A stretch of 22,321 nucleotides of DNA from Marinosulfonomonas sp. (GCA_022712735.1 JAFLKA010000354.1:1-22321), one strand, 5' to 3'; counted from the stretch's first letter, positions 7,963 to 17,302 are shown. Numbers and translations: made by a program. Notes: generated from the letters alone by a model not told the origin.

Positions 7963-8877
7963 ATGAAGCGTACAAAAATACTCCGGATATATTTAAGCGA
8001 AAGTGTTTTGAAACAGGCGCGCAATGGGCAGATAGGTTTTATCAATCAGGTTTTGCAGGCGGTACAAGAGCGCGACTTTAGAACCGAGCTTCGGAAAGAT
8101 TCAGAGGAAGAGCGGTTAAAATCGGCGCTAAGGCAGGGCTATTCTTTATTTCGCATGAAAGACCCGTTTCATGACAGGGCCATGACCTTTCGGCAAGTTT
8201 ATCTGCCACCATTCTGGCAAATTGAAACAACAGCAAAGCGATGGGAGTGGCAAGTTGCAAAGGCAGAGTTCAAACCACAAACGGTAGATACGGGCAAAGC
8301 AGAATGGTTTGCAAATTATTGGCGAAATCGCCTGTTTGAAAATAAGCTGGATATTGGCAAAGACTCGTTTGTGTTTATTCCACTGCAAGGGCGCTTACTG
8401 CAACAACGCAGCTTTCAAACCGCAACACCAATCGAGATGATCGAAACGACATTACAGCACAATGAGGGGCGCAAGGTCGTCGCCAGCTTGCACCCGAATG
8501 AAAACTATCCGCAGGCAGAAATCGATGCACTTGATCTTCTGGTTAAACAAAACAGCCGGTTTTCATGGGTGAAAGGTGGTAGCGATAAATTGCTGCCGAG
8601 GTGCGATTATGTAGTGACGCAAAATTCGGGGACGGCGTTCAAAGGGTTTTTCTTGCGAAAGCCCGTGTTGTTATTCGGCTATATTGATTTTCACCATATT
8701 GCAGCGAAAACGTGGGATCACTGCGTTGAAGAAGCCTTCCAGAAGGTAGCACAAATGCAGCCTGATTATGACAGGTACCTGTTTTGGTTTCTGCGCGAAA
8801 TGTCTATTCATTCAGGTAGGGATGATGCGCAGCAAAGGATTATCGATGCGTTTCGCAGCAGAGGCTGGGAAATGTAA
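7963..8877 (+). CDS. Probable carbohydrate-synthesis / GT-B glycosyltransferase-like protein
   Basis: This 304-residue protein has no signal peptide or membrane helix. The N-terminal 130 residues are charged and unfamiliar. The C-terminal half resembles the nucleotide-sugar-binding half of capsule-synthesis and GT-B enzymes: VVASLHPNEN (172-181), then CDYVVTQNSGTAFKGFF (214-230) with a conserved-type N-S-G-T turn, then LRKPVLLFG (231-239). In KpsC/KpsS and related proteins this block precedes a catalytic or binding helix. The donor and acceptor are unknown, and the full family is not certain. The ATG at 7963 has no clear Shine-Dalgarno; an upstream TTG at 7957 is less likely. It is the only plus-strand gene within 13 kb of minus-strand genes and is visibly richer in A and T. 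Its stop overlaps the T-tract of the trxA terminator. Confidence 0.6.
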   Translation: MKRTKILRIYLSESVLKQARNGQIGFINQVLQAVQERDFRTELRKDSEEERLKSALRQGYSLFRMKDPFHDRAMTFRQVYLPPFWQIETTAKRWEWQVAKAEFKPQTVDTGKAEWFANYWRNRLFENKLDIGKDSFVFIPLQGRLLQQRSFQTATPIEMIETTLQHNEGRKVVASLHPNENYPQAEIDALDLLVKQNSRFSWVKGGSDKLLPRCDYVVTQNSGTAFKGFFLRKPVLLFGYIDFHHIAAKTWDHCVEEAFQKVAQMQPDYDRYLFWFLREMSIHSGRDDAQQRIIDAFRSRGWEM

Positions 8878-8900
8878 AAAGGGGCGCACTAAGGCGCCCC
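8876..8900 (-). terminator. Rho-independent terminator of trxA
   Basis: GGGGCGC at 8881-8887 pairs with GCGCCCC at 8894-8900 around a six-base loop. Read on the minus strand, the hairpin is followed directly by five T residues (8880-8876), the classic intrinsic terminator form, 25 bases after the trxA stop. On the plus strand there is no T-run after the stem, so it should not efficiently end the converging gene, whose stop codon at 8875-8877 lies in the T-tract. Confidence 0.85.
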
Positions 8901-8924
8901 TGATCCGATTATTGATGTGTTGGT

Positions 8925-9245
8925 TTAGATCGATTCTTCGATCCAGCCCTGAATGGCGGCTTTGGGTGCGGCGCCAACCTTGTTTGCCACAACTTGTCCG
9001 TCTTTCAACAGGAACAGCGCAGGAATACCGCGCACGCCCAATTGGGCCGGGGTGTTGGGGTTTTCGTCAACATTCACTTTGACGATTTTCACTTTGTCGC
9101 CCATTTCCGCAGCCAGCTCTTCTAATGCCGGACCGATCTGTTTGCATGGGCCGCACCATTCTGCCCAGAAATCCACTACGACTGGAACGTCGGATTTCAG
9201 GACTTCTGCGTCAAATGTTGCGTCTGTTACTGCTACTGTGGCCAT
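8925..9245 (-). CDS. trxA: Thioredoxin
   Basis: Thioredoxin is the general cytoplasmic disulfide reductant. The 106-residue protein has the full family pattern: [18 protein letters not shown] with the redox-active CGPC at 31-34, the buried aspartate D25, and the cis-proline in [12 protein letters not shown]. Length is the usual 105-110. The ATG has a strong AAGGAG seven bases upstream. It follows addA after a 57 bp gap that holds a candidate promoter, and an intrinsic terminator follows it, so it can be expressed alone as well as from the addAB read-through. A trxA downstream of addA is, to my recollection, common in Rhodobacterales. Confidence 0.97.
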   Translation of the reverse strand: MATVAVTDATFDAEVLKSDVPVVVDFWAEWCGPCKQIGPALEELAAEMGDKVKIVKVNVDENPNTPAQLGVRGIPALFLLKDGQVVANKVGAAPKAAIQGWIEESI

Positions 9246-9277
9246 GATGTGTCTCCTTGGCGAATGCGTTTGAGGGG

Positions 9278-9306
9278 AACCTAAGTAGCTGCCTGCTGTG
9301 CGTCAA
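9278..9306 (-). promoter_or_regulatory. Candidate sigma-70 promoter for trxA
   Basis: On the minus strand TTGACG (9306-9301), 17 bases, then TAGGTT (9283-9278). The -35 is five of six to consensus, the -10 only three of six. The -35 overlaps the addA stop codon. The start codon lies 32 bases further on, giving a normal short leader. Confidence 0.4.
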
Positions 9307-12300
9307 GGGAGTGTGGTGGAACGCAATGCCGCAGTCACGGCCTCGTGTTCCAAGGTCATTAGCGTGGCAGTGCGGGTCCAGAGGATGGCTGTTTCTACAG
9401 TGTGATTAGGGAATACCTGCTCTAATGCAGCGCAATATGCCCCAAGTTGGCGTAACAGCCCATCGGGGACTGCATCCTTTGTGGCTGGCACAATGGCGTT
9501 TGATTTGAAGTCGACAACCAGAATTCGCGTAGGAGAAATAAGTAGCCTATCAATTTCACCGTGAATTCGGGCACCACCCAGTTCAGGCAGGCTGGCAGAA
9601 ATCGGTGCCTCTGCCAATGCGTCATCGTTGAAGAGAAAGGCTAGATCGGGGTTGTCCAGCACTGCCGCGACTTCCTTATATATGCTGGCAAACTCTATTT
9701 GGCTGATGCTTGGTAACAACCCTTTTGCCAGGTTTTCCCTTTCAGGCTTTGGATGGTTCGGAAGATGCTCAAGCAAAAGGTGGATATAGCTACCCCTTTG
9801 CATCGCATCTTGCTCGCTTAATCCGTCCGTTTCATCTGCCAACGCCTTTGCCCCGCCCAGATCAGAGGGCGAAATGGTTTTGATGGCTCGCTCAGACGTA
9901 TCAGCAGTGGAAATAGCCCATTTCGGCAGAATAGAGACTGGTTTGACTTTTGTTTCTTCCGAGGCATCAGGTGTTTCACCCCAAGCTCCAGACTGCAGCC
10001 GCAGTCCTATCCTAGAGCTAAACTCGAATGGTTCAGCATGGGCGGTTTTCATGCCTGACCCAATCATCGAGTGCCAAGAGCTACCGTCATCTTTTAAATT
10101 CCCTGCACCGCAAACAATAAGCCACTTTTCAGCGCGGGTCATCGCCACATATAAAAGGCGCATCCGCTCCTGCTCGGCGGCATGGCGCAATTTATCGCGT
10201 GCGGCAGTTATCTGATCAGGGCAATTATCTTTGTTGATCTGCCACATTACCCCGCCATTTTCGGCTGGATAGATTTGATCGCGTATTTTTAAATCCCAAT
10301 CGGCGGTGTCCGGCAAAATAACTATCGGTGATTCCAGCCCCTTGGCCCCATGCACTGTCATTACCCGAATTCTGTCACTGGTTCCGTCCAGTTGCCGCTT
10401 GATTTCCACCTCCTCGGCCTGAAGCCAGGTGATAAAACCTGTCAGGCTGGGCACATCCATGCGCTCGAAATTCATGGCTTGCGACAGCAGGGCATCGATT
10501 CCGTCCTCGGCCTCCCCTCCCAGTCGGGCCAGCAGGTTTTTACGCCCGTTAAAGCGCGTTAATACCCGCTCCAGTAATTCGAAGGGCCGTAAATAATCGG
10601 CATCTTTGCGCAAGGCATCAATCACCGCTAGCGTCTGGGGGTAATCCTCCTTGCGGTTGCGCAATTCAGTCCAGAGGAATGATTTTTCAGGGCGCTTGTG
10701 GGCTAGATCAAACAGACCCTGTTCAGACCATCCAAATAGCGGTGATCGAAGGGCGCAGGCCAGCGATAAACCATCTTCGGGTGTAGCCAGGAAAGATAGC
10801 AGAGCCGTCAGGTCTTTCACTGCCATTTCTGCTCCGATTTTTAGTCGGTCCGCACCGGCAATGGCTAGGCCCGCTTGCTTGCAGGCGCGGATGATTTCGT
10901 GGAACAAGCTGGACCGGCGACGCACCAGAATCAGAAAATCACCCTCGGTGACGGGGCGCATCCGGTAGGTGTCTGTATTGTCGATTTCTTCAGGTATCAG
11001 CGCACCACTACGACACATCTGGCGAATATGTTCGGCAAGCATTTTTGCCAGAACAACCGTTTCGTGATTATCGGCAGGCTTGTCCGTCGGATCGCTCCAC
11101 GCTCTTTTTTCCGGCACGCTAGCTTTTTCAACGATAGGCCAATGGTCAACGCGTCCCGGCATATTGGATTTGAATGTGCGGTGCATTACCTCGCCACCCA
11201 GCCCCTTATCGGCGCGATCCTGAAAGGTTAAATCAACCAGTCGCATAATCGGCTCGGCCGAGCGAAATGAATGCTCAAGCTGCATTGATTGAAAAGGAGC
11301 ATCTACCTGCGCCATTTTTTCGCTGAAGTGGTTCTTCATCCGGTCAAATTCGTCAGGGTCGGCACCTTGAAATGAATAGATTGACTGTTTTTTATCGCCC
11401 ACTGCGAAAATAGTGCGCAACCTGTCAGCCTGCGCGCCTTCACCTGTGGTGAACTCTTGCGCCAGACGCACAATCACATCCCATTGCCGTGGGCTTGTGT
11501 CCTGTGCTTCATCCACAAGGATATGATCAATGCCGCCATCCAGCCGGTAAAGCACCCATTGGGCCACGTAGGAGTTGTTAAGTAATTTGGCGGTCAGATC
11601 AATTAGATCGTCAAAATCAAGCCAGCCTTTTTGCTGTTTACGGGCCTCGTATAACGGCAGGAATGTGTGAGAGAACTGGTGCAAAGCAAGTGTTTTTTGG
11701 GCCGCATAGAGACCAATTCTAACCTTTCGCGCTGCTTCAACACGCCCCATTAGATCGTTCAACTGGTCAAGGTGAAGACCAAGTACGGCTTGTGTGGCTT
11801 TGGTCGGGAAGTTTCCAACTTTTGCAGTAAAAGGCTCTTTTGCACTGCCACCAGTCAAAAAAGCTGATTCCAGAATCCCCAGATCAGAGTACTGGATATT
11901 GTCCGTATCAATGGCCGCAAGTTTCATAGCGGCCTTCTGGTCATTTACCGAGCCATTTTTCAGAGCTGATAACAGAGCATTGAGTATTCCACGCTCATCT
12001 CCAAGTATTACACTGGCGAAAATCTCTGCCTTGTCTGTTTCAGGCTTAAGATCAAACATATCCCAGATGGCTTTGGTATCAACTTCTCCGGCAAGGGCAT
12101 CCCGATGTTTGGCAATCTCGGCGGTCAGTTTACCAAAATCAGTGTCATTATAATGTGCTGCCAGCGCATCAACGGCGGCCACATCTGCCCCATCCGCCAT
12201 TTCCTCGACAATCTCGGCACGCAACAGGTTTGCGGCACGCTCATCCATTTCGGTGAATTGCGGGGAAACGCCGGCCTCTAGTGGAAACCGTCGCAATAGC

Positions 12301-12689
12301 GAGGCGCAGAATGAGTGGATCGTCTGGATTTTCAAACCACCCGGGGTTTCAATAGCGCGGGCAAACAGAGTGCGGGCCTTGCGCAGCTCGTCTTTGTTTA
12401 TGGCGCGATCTACGCCTAACTCGCGCAATTCGGCCGCAAGCTCATCCGCGTCCTGCATTGCCCAGACACCTAGCCGTTTGAACAGCCGGTTTTGCATCTC
12501 GCTGGCGGCGGCTTTGGTGTAGGTCAGGCATAGAATATGTTGCGGTAGAACGCCTTCCAGCAGCAAGCGCGCCACGCGGTCTGTCAGAACCCGTGTTTTA
12601 CCAGAACCGGCATTGGCGGATAACCAGGTTGAAAAGCCGGGCATTGCGGCCTGAACCTGCCGTTCGGTCGCTTCATCGCGACGGGTCAT
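9303..12689 (-). CDS. addA: Double-strand break repair helicase-nuclease AddA
   Basis: AddA is the helicase-nuclease subunit of AddAB, which processes double-strand DNA ends for RecA-dependent recombination, the functional counterpart of RecBCD. The 1128-residue protein carries UvrD-type superfamily 1 motifs: Walker A ANAGSGKT (25-32), LVDEAQDTSPRQWD (near 390), GDKKQSIYSFQGAD (near 431), MTVHGAKGLESP (near 775) and LLYVAMTRAEKW (near 846). At the C-terminus a PD-(D/E)XK nuclease domain shows HGEIDRLL and VVDFKSN (about 1043-1060), so both activities look intact. It has the alphaproteobacterial AddA length. The ATG overlaps the addB stop as ATGA, which ensures coupled synthesis of the two subunits. 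trxA follows after 57 bp. Confidence 0.97.
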   Translation of the reverse strand: MTRRDEATERQVQAAMPGFSTWLSANAGSGKTRVLTDRVARLLLEGVLPQHILCLTYTKAAASEMQNRLFKRLGVWAMQDADELAAELRELGVDRAINKDELRKARTLFARAIETPGGLKIQTIHSFCASLLRRFPLEAGVSPQFTEMDERAANLLRAEIVEEMADGADVAAVDALAAHYNDTDFGKLTAEIAKHRDALAGEVDTKAIWDMFDLKPETDKAEIFASVILGDERGILNALLSALKNGSVNDQKAAMKLAAIDTDNIQYSDLGILESAFLTGGSAKEPFTAKVGNFPTKATQAVLGLHLDQLNDLMGRVEAARKVRIGLYAAQKTLALHQFSHTFLPLYEARKQQKGWLDFDDLIDLTAKLLNNSYVAQWVLYRLDGGIDHILVDEAQDTSPRQWDVIVRLAQEFTTGEGAQADRLRTIFAVGDKKQSIYSFQGADPDEFDRMKNHFSEKMAQVDAPFQSMQLEHSFRSAEPIMRLVDLTFQDRADKGLGGEVMHRTFKSNMPGRVDHWPIVEKASVPEKRAWSDPTDKPADNHETVVLAKMLAEHIRQMCRSGALIPEEIDNTDTYRMRPVTEGDFLILVRRRSSLFHEIIRACKQAGLAIAGADRLKIGAEMAVKDLTALLSFLATPEDGLSLACALRSPLFGWSEQGLFDLAHKRPEKSFLWTELRNRKEDYPQTLAVIDALRKDADYLRPFELLERVLTRFNGRKNLLARLGGEAEDGIDALLSQAMNFERMDVPSLTGFITWLQAEEVEIKRQLDGTSDRIRVMTVHGAKGLESPIVILPDTADWDLKIRDQIYPAENGGVMWQINKDNCPDQITAARDKLRHAAEQERMRLLYVAMTRAEKWLIVCGAGNLKDDGSSWHSMIGSGMKTAHAEPFEFSSRIGLRLQSGAWGETPDASEETKVKPVSILPKWAISTADTSERAIKTISPSDLGGAKALADETDGLSEQDAMQRGSYIHLLLEHLPNHPKPERENLAKGLLPSISQIEFASIYKEVAAVLDNPDLAFLFNDDALAEAPISASLPELGGARIHGEIDRLLISPTRILVVDFKSNAIVPATKDAVPDGLLRQLGAYCAALEQVFPNHTVETAILWTRTATLMTLEHEAVTAALRSTTLP

Positions 12690-15631
12690 TTCAACACCTC
12701 GCGTATCGGGGTCATACTTTCATCCCATTCTCCAAAACGGGCAAGGTGATCGTAGTCATAAGAATACTGCATCTTTTCCATTGCGCGACGGGAGGTATAG
12801 CCTTTTTCGCCATTGGTATAGGCCGAGATCAGTTTTTTCAGGCCCTGCCAGATCTCGTCAGAACTTGTTTCATCCAGCGGTGCAGCAACGACGACAGGTT
12901 TGCTACCAAGGCCTATGTAATAGGCACCGGCAACACGGGTATTTACCAAACCCTTGAACCCAGCGTGCTCGGCTAATGCGGCGGTTAGCAACAGCTGTTT
13001 GTCAAAATATTGCTGGGTATCTTTTGTTGGCGGAGTGCCGGTTTTATAGTCGTAGATATAGACCATCCCGTCATCGGATTGGTCCAATCGGTCTGCCCTT
13101 GCGGTTAAGGTGACATCCAGATCACCAACTTTTGCAGCGCCCCGCTGCTCCAATGCAAACACCGTGGCGACAGCGGCGCGATCTTCTTCACCCTTCAGGA
13201 ATGCATCTGCAAACCGCTCGACCTTGGCGCGCCAGATACGTCGCGCGGCAGGCCAAGGGGCATCTGATTCCAGAACCGTATCGGTGATTTCCATCAGGCG
13301 GATTTTGGCGGCCTCACGGGTTTCATCACCGCGGGTTTTGATAAACACCTCAAGGATACGATGAACAATCGTGCCGCTTAGCGGGGCGTCGGGTTGTTGG
13401 CGGACAGGGTCTAGCGGATACAGGCGAAGAACCTTTGCAGCGTAAACTGCATAGGGGTCGCGGATCAGTTTTGTTATTCCGGTCACCGACAAGGACTTTG
13501 GTTGTGCAAGGGTCGGCGGGATCGGCGCGGGGCGGGGGGCGCTGGCAACAGGGTTTGTTATTTCTTCGAGCGCTTCGACCATGCCCAGTAATTCGCACCC
13601 ACGATCACACATCGCATCATAGGCCTCTTTGCCCCCGTTATCCTGCAGGCCACCCAACAGATTTGTCAGCCGGTTCAGCCAACGGGATGGCACGGTTTGC
13701 GCCTCGGAATCACGAACGGCGCGGGTTAGCCAAACCTCTTTCGCGGCTATCGCCAGCTGAAAATCATGTGCGGACAAACCGATCTGGCGCTCTGGCAATA
13801 ATAGCCCGACCTTTTGGCGCATCGGCCGGTTCATCCACGGATCAGGATTGGGAGTGCCGGGCCAAATCCCGTCGTTTAATCCACCAAGGATAACCAGATC
13901 AGCCCCCTGAACGCGGGCCTCAAGCGTGCCCCAGATCATGATGTTTGGATGCGGGCGGATCGGGTCATGCACTTCGGCCTGATTAAGGATGCCGCGAAAC
14001 AGATTGCTATAATCGAACGGTGTAAGCGGGCCACCGAAAGCGGCATTGCGCTGTAGTTCCTCGACCTGCTCCAATGCTTTGCGTCCCGCAGGTTTTTCCC
14101 ACAATTCGCCGCTACCGTCATTGGCGGGACCAGTGGCAAGAGCATGGGCAAGCGAAATATGTTGATCCACATGATCTGCCAGATTGCGGGTGCTGATCTG
14201 ATCCAACCCGTCCAGAAGGCTTCCAAGCCACGCCGCCCATGCCCAGCGACCATCATCTTTGTGGGTTGCGGCCCAGATGTTCAGGCTGTCTTTGGTCGGA
14301 AAGGGCGGGCCGTATTTACGAATGCTCAATTCCAGATCACGGGTCCAGCGCAGGTGATTGCCACGTCCCGCAACGCCAGAATGGGCGAGCGGATGCTTGA
14401 GCAACGCCAGCAAAGATTCCGAGGTAAGAACCTGTCCGAACAGGGCAGATATTTGCAACAAGAAGCGGCCAGGTGCCGACATTGGCAGGGGCAATCCGGC
14501 GCTGTCATCCGGCTCGATCCCCCATTGATCCAGCGCCGCAGTCACCTGTCGGGTCAGCATCCGGTCGGGCGTAATCAGCGCAGCGGTTTTGCCGGTTTCG
14601 GCACATTCCCGCAGCTTTAGGGCAATGGCGAGCGCCTCAATGCGGGATGACGGGGCCTCGACCAATGCCATGTTTTCTGTGGCTTGGGCAAGGTCGGTCA
14701 GGTGTTTGCCCTCGGACATCCATTGGTCGGTTACAGGGGCAGGGCGCAACGCAAGTGACACAAGGCGGTTACGCGCAGCGCTGGGCGGATTGGTTTTATC
14801 CCATTCCTGAATGTCATCCCGCGATATACCCAGTGTTTTTTGCAACGCGCGAAAGCGGAATTGCGGATGGTCTGCGGCGGTCATTGCATCATCCATTGCG
14901 GTCCAGACCTGATGTGGCAAATCAAAATCATAGCCGGGTAGAACGATGGCACCTTGGGGCAGTTTTGCAACCGCAGCCATCAACATATGCGTGGCCCCGC
15001 GCGAACCGGTTGATCCCGCAATGACAACGGGATGTGATGGCGGATTACTGTCCCATTCGGTGGTCAACCGCTGCACTACCATGTGTTGTCTGGCTTCGGC
15101 ATCGGGGTGGTCTTTGGCGGCGTCCCCGAAATAACGCTGGATCAGCTTCACAAATTCTAGCGCCCGTTTCCAATGGCCGGATTGATCCGAAACATCGAGG
15201 CTCTCGATTGCGTCAGGCGAAACCCCCTCGCTTTGCATTTCGTCCATCAGATTGGCAAGGCTATCGGTAAGATCAAAAAGGGCAGTGCGTGGGGCCAGAT
15301 CGGGTTGCAGGCGCAGCAGTTCGGCGACCAGTTGCGACAGTTCCAACCGGCGCTGAAGTTTCGGTACCGCAGGCGGCAGATTGGCAATCGCGGCGGTTTG
15401 GCCCAGATCGGTGATCAGGTGAATACGGGGCAACAAAAGGGCCGGACCAGCATCAAAAATATCGCGGATACGGCGCTGCATGCGGCGGGTGTTTACAAAA
15501 ACCTCGACGGTGGGCAGATATTCCGGCGGCTGGTCAGCGCATCTTTCAAGCAACCCTTGAACCAACGCCTTAGGGAAATCTATGCCCGCAGGCAGGCCAA
15601 ATACGCGGGGTATTGATGTTGGTTCAAACAT
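12686..15631 (-). CDS. addB: Double-strand break repair protein AddB, alphaproteobacterial type
   Basis: AddB is the second subunit of AddAB. I start it at ATG 15631 (MFEPTSIPRVFGLPAG), giving 981 residues. A TTG nine codons upstream is possible but lies deeper in murU. The N-terminus lacks the Walker A of the Bacillus AddB; a later GSTGSRGAT has no lysine, so the helicase half should be inactive. Central segments include LGGLNDGIWPGTPNPDPWMN (near 583). The C-terminal nuclease domain has DPYAVYAAKVLRLYPLDP (near 730) and YIYDYKTG (near 860) as PD-(D/E)XK residues. No cysteine occurs in the whole nuclease domain, so the iron-sulfur cluster of Bacillus AddB is absent. The start overlaps the murU stop by 8 nt and the stop overlaps addA by 4. 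Confidence 0.95.
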   Translation of the reverse strand: MFEPTSIPRVFGLPAGIDFPKALVQGLLERCADQPPEYLPTVEVFVNTRRMQRRIRDIFDAGPALLLPRIHLITDLGQTAAIANLPPAVPKLQRRLELSQLVAELLRLQPDLAPRTALFDLTDSLANLMDEMQSEGVSPDAIESLDVSDQSGHWKRALEFVKLIQRYFGDAAKDHPDAEARQHMVVQRLTTEWDSNPPSHPVVIAGSTGSRGATHMLMAAVAKLPQGAIVLPGYDFDLPHQVWTAMDDAMTAADHPQFRFRALQKTLGISRDDIQEWDKTNPPSAARNRLVSLALRPAPVTDQWMSEGKHLTDLAQATENMALVEAPSSRIEALAIALKLRECAETGKTAALITPDRMLTRQVTAALDQWGIEPDDSAGLPLPMSAPGRFLLQISALFGQVLTSESLLALLKHPLAHSGVAGRGNHLRWTRDLELSIRKYGPPFPTKDSLNIWAATHKDDGRWAWAAWLGSLLDGLDQISTRNLADHVDQHISLAHALATGPANDGSGELWEKPAGRKALEQVEELQRNAAFGGPLTPFDYSNLFRGILNQAEVHDPIRPHPNIMIWGTLEARVQGADLVILGGLNDGIWPGTPNPDPWMNRPMRQKVGLLLPERQIGLSAHDFQLAIAAKEVWLTRAVRDSEAQTVPSRWLNRLTNLLGGLQDNGGKEAYDAMCDRGCELLGMVEALEEITNPVASAPRPAPIPPTLAQPKSLSVTGITKLIRDPYAVYAAKVLRLYPLDPVRQQPDAPLSGTIVHRILEVFIKTRGDETREAAKIRLMEITDTVLESDAPWPAARRIWRAKVERFADAFLKGEEDRAAVATVFALEQRGAAKVGDLDVTLTARADRLDQSDDGMVYIYDYKTGTPPTKDTQQYFDKQLLLTAALAEHAGFKGLVNTRVAGAYYIGLGSKPVVVAAPLDETSSDEIWQGLKKLISAYTNGEKGYTSRRAMEKMQYSYDYDHLARFGEWDESMTPIREVLK

Positions 15632-16313
15632 CGTGGTTTCCCAGCATGGTTTCGGCAAGCCCTATGCCTGCGGGAGTTCCCACATCGCACCAGTTTCCAT
15701 AATGCGTCGTGCCGAAAATGCGACCACCGTTATACATTTGATCCCAAAGTGAATGCAGCGAAAATTTGGCTTCAGTGATATTTGCCAACCCATCGGTTTT
15801 GATGATTTGTGCTCCTGAATAGATCATCCCGGGCCCGCGTTTTATTGTGCCATTATCAGCCAGCAAAAAGTCTCCGGCCCCCGTGTGACCAATTGCATTT
15901 GTAGGAGGGACAAGCAGTAACAGTGCATCCATCTTTTCAGGGTCCCACGTGGCAGCAAGGGTTGTCAGGGGGTTTTGACCGGTCCAGATTGCATCGGTGT
16001 TGAGGGTGAAGACAGGGTCGGCTCCCAGCAATGGCAATGCGTTTTTCAATCCACCACCGGTTTCAAGAATTTCTGCCTCATACGAAAGGGTCACATTGCG
16101 ACCGGCAAGATGCGTTTCCAGTATATCAGGCAGGTAATGGGTGTTGGCAATAATTGTGCTGATCCCCGCAGCATCGACAATTTCCAGCGCGTGGTCAATC
16201 AGCGGCCTATCTGCAACCTTGATCAACGGTTTTGGACAGGCAGCAGTCAGCGCCCCCATGCGGGTTCCAAAACCGGCGGCAAAAAGCATCAGGGCGTCGG
16301 GGGATTTGTGCAT
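15624..16313 (-). CDS. murU: N-acetylmuramate-1-phosphate uridylyltransferase MurU (nucleotidyltransferase)
   Basis: MurU makes UDP-MurNAc from MurNAc-1-phosphate and UTP in the fosfomycin-bypassing recycling route. The 229-residue protein is a single sugar-nucleotidyltransferase domain. It has the glycine-rich loop LFAAGFGTRMG (10-20) with CPKPL (26-30; Lys28), the ETGGGLKNALPLL segment (84-96) and the metal-binding LNTDAIW (104-110; Asp107). It also has GNWCDVGTP near the end. Length matches MurU rather than the longer glucose-1-phosphate enzymes. The MurU assignment over a generic nucleotidyltransferase rests on the directly upstream amgK, its known pathway partner, which overlaps it by 25 nt. 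The stop overlaps addB by 8 nt. Confidence 0.88.
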   Translation of the reverse strand: MHKSPDALMLFAAGFGTRMGALTAACPKPLIKVADRPLIDHALEIVDAAGISTIIANTHYLPDILETHLAGRNVTLSYEAEILETGGGLKNALPLLGADPVFTLNTDAIWTGQNPLTTLAATWDPEKMDALLLLVPPTNAIGHTGAGDFLLADNGTIKRGPGMIYSGAQIIKTDGLANITEAKFSLHSLWDQMYNGGRIFGTTHYGNWCDVGTPAGIGLAETMLGNHDV

Positions 16314-17302
16314 TTACTTTTTAACCTTTGTAAGACGTCAGTGGTGGGTTCTGGCAAAGCAGCAAAGACCAGTCTGCTTAGGCTGCCTAAGGCAGGGTGG
16401 GACAGGTCCTGCTTCAGATGGCCCCAGACACGGGGGATCAGGTCGATGTAATCGGGCTTGCCTGCGATCACGCACAGGCGGGCGAATATGCCCAGAATGC
16501 GCAGGTTTCGTTGTGCGCCGTTTGCGCAATATGCGGCGTGGAATGTTTGCGGCTCGGTGCCTGTTGCGCTGGTATATCGGTCGATCATCTCTACCTGTAT
16601 TTTAGCGGGAACATCGCGGCGCGCGTCCTCTAGTAGCGAGACCAGATCATAGGACGGGTGTGCGATGACTGCATCCTGATAATCCAGCAGGCCAACGCAT
16701 TTTGTGTCGATCCGGTTAGGTAGCCATAACAGGTTTTCAGCGTGGTAATCGCGCAGCGCCATCACAGGAGGGGCGGTGCAGTATGTGGTCAGAACGGTTT
16801 CCATCTCTGTGGTGATCGCAGTCACCTCGTCAGGTGTGACAGGGTGATACCACTCAAATACAGGGCCGATATATTCGGCCATCACGGTGGGGGTATAATC
16901 CAGCAAACCACTGGGCGCAGGGTGTTGATGAAGCTGGATCAACACGTCAACTGCCGCGCGGTATAGTGTTTGCTCTATATCAGGGTCGTCATTGATCAGC
17001 CGCGCGAACAGAGCGTCGCCCAAATCCTCGATCAACAGAAACCCGTGTTGTTCATCCTGCGCCAGAACACGGGGTGGGCTAAGGTCTAGGCCCATTAGGT
17101 GGGCGGAGATTGCAACAAACGGCCGGATGTCTTCGCCGCTTTGTGGCGGGGCGTCCATTAGCACGGCGGTTTCACCTGTGTCGCTGTGGGTTAGCCGAAG
17201 GTAACTACGGTTAGACGCGTCCCCTGCAAGGTGGTTCCGGGAGGCATTGCCCCAGCCGCTTTGGGTTAGAAACTGGTTGGCCAGGGTTTTTCGATCAGAC
17301 AT
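16289..17302 (-). CDS. amgK: Anomeric MurNAc/GlcNAc kinase AmgK (aminoglycoside phosphotransferase fold)
   Basis: AmgK phosphorylates MurNAc (and GlcNAc) at the anomeric carbon, supplying MurU. The 337-residue protein has the aminoglycoside/choline kinase fold. It shows a nucleotide-binding LAGDASNRSYLRL (25-37), the hinge-like LLIEDLGD (89-96), the catalytic loop ALRDYHAENLLWLP (182-195; Asp185, Asn190) and the metal-binding GLLDYQDA (204-211; Asp207). All catalytic residues are present. The ATG lies inside the end of tsaE (8 nt overlap). This tsaE-amgK-murU order is the one in which the recycling kinase is found in several proteobacteria, which supports the call over an unspecified phosphotransferase. 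Confidence 0.9.
   Translation of the reverse strand: MSDRKTLANQFLTQSGWGNASRNHLAGDASNRSYLRLTHSDTGETAVLMDAPPQSGEDIRPFVAISAHLMGLDLSPPRVLAQDEQHGFLLIEDLGDALFARLINDDPDIEQTLYRAAVDVLIQLHQHPAPSGLLDYTPTVMAEYIGPVFEWYHPVTPDEVTAITTEMETVLTTYCTAPPVMALRDYHAENLLWLPNRIDTKCVGLLDYQDAVIAHPSYDLVSLLEDARRDVPAKIQVEMIDRYTSATGTEPQTFHAAYCANGAQRNLRILGIFARLCVIAGKPDYIDLIPRVWGHLKQDLSHPALGSLSRLVFAALPEPTTDVLQRLKSKCTNPPTP

Noticed and set aside
15632..15658. TTG start of addB at 15658
   Set aside because: The ATG at 15631 directly begins the family-typical MFEPTSIPRVFGLPAG; the nine extra codons lie inside murU.
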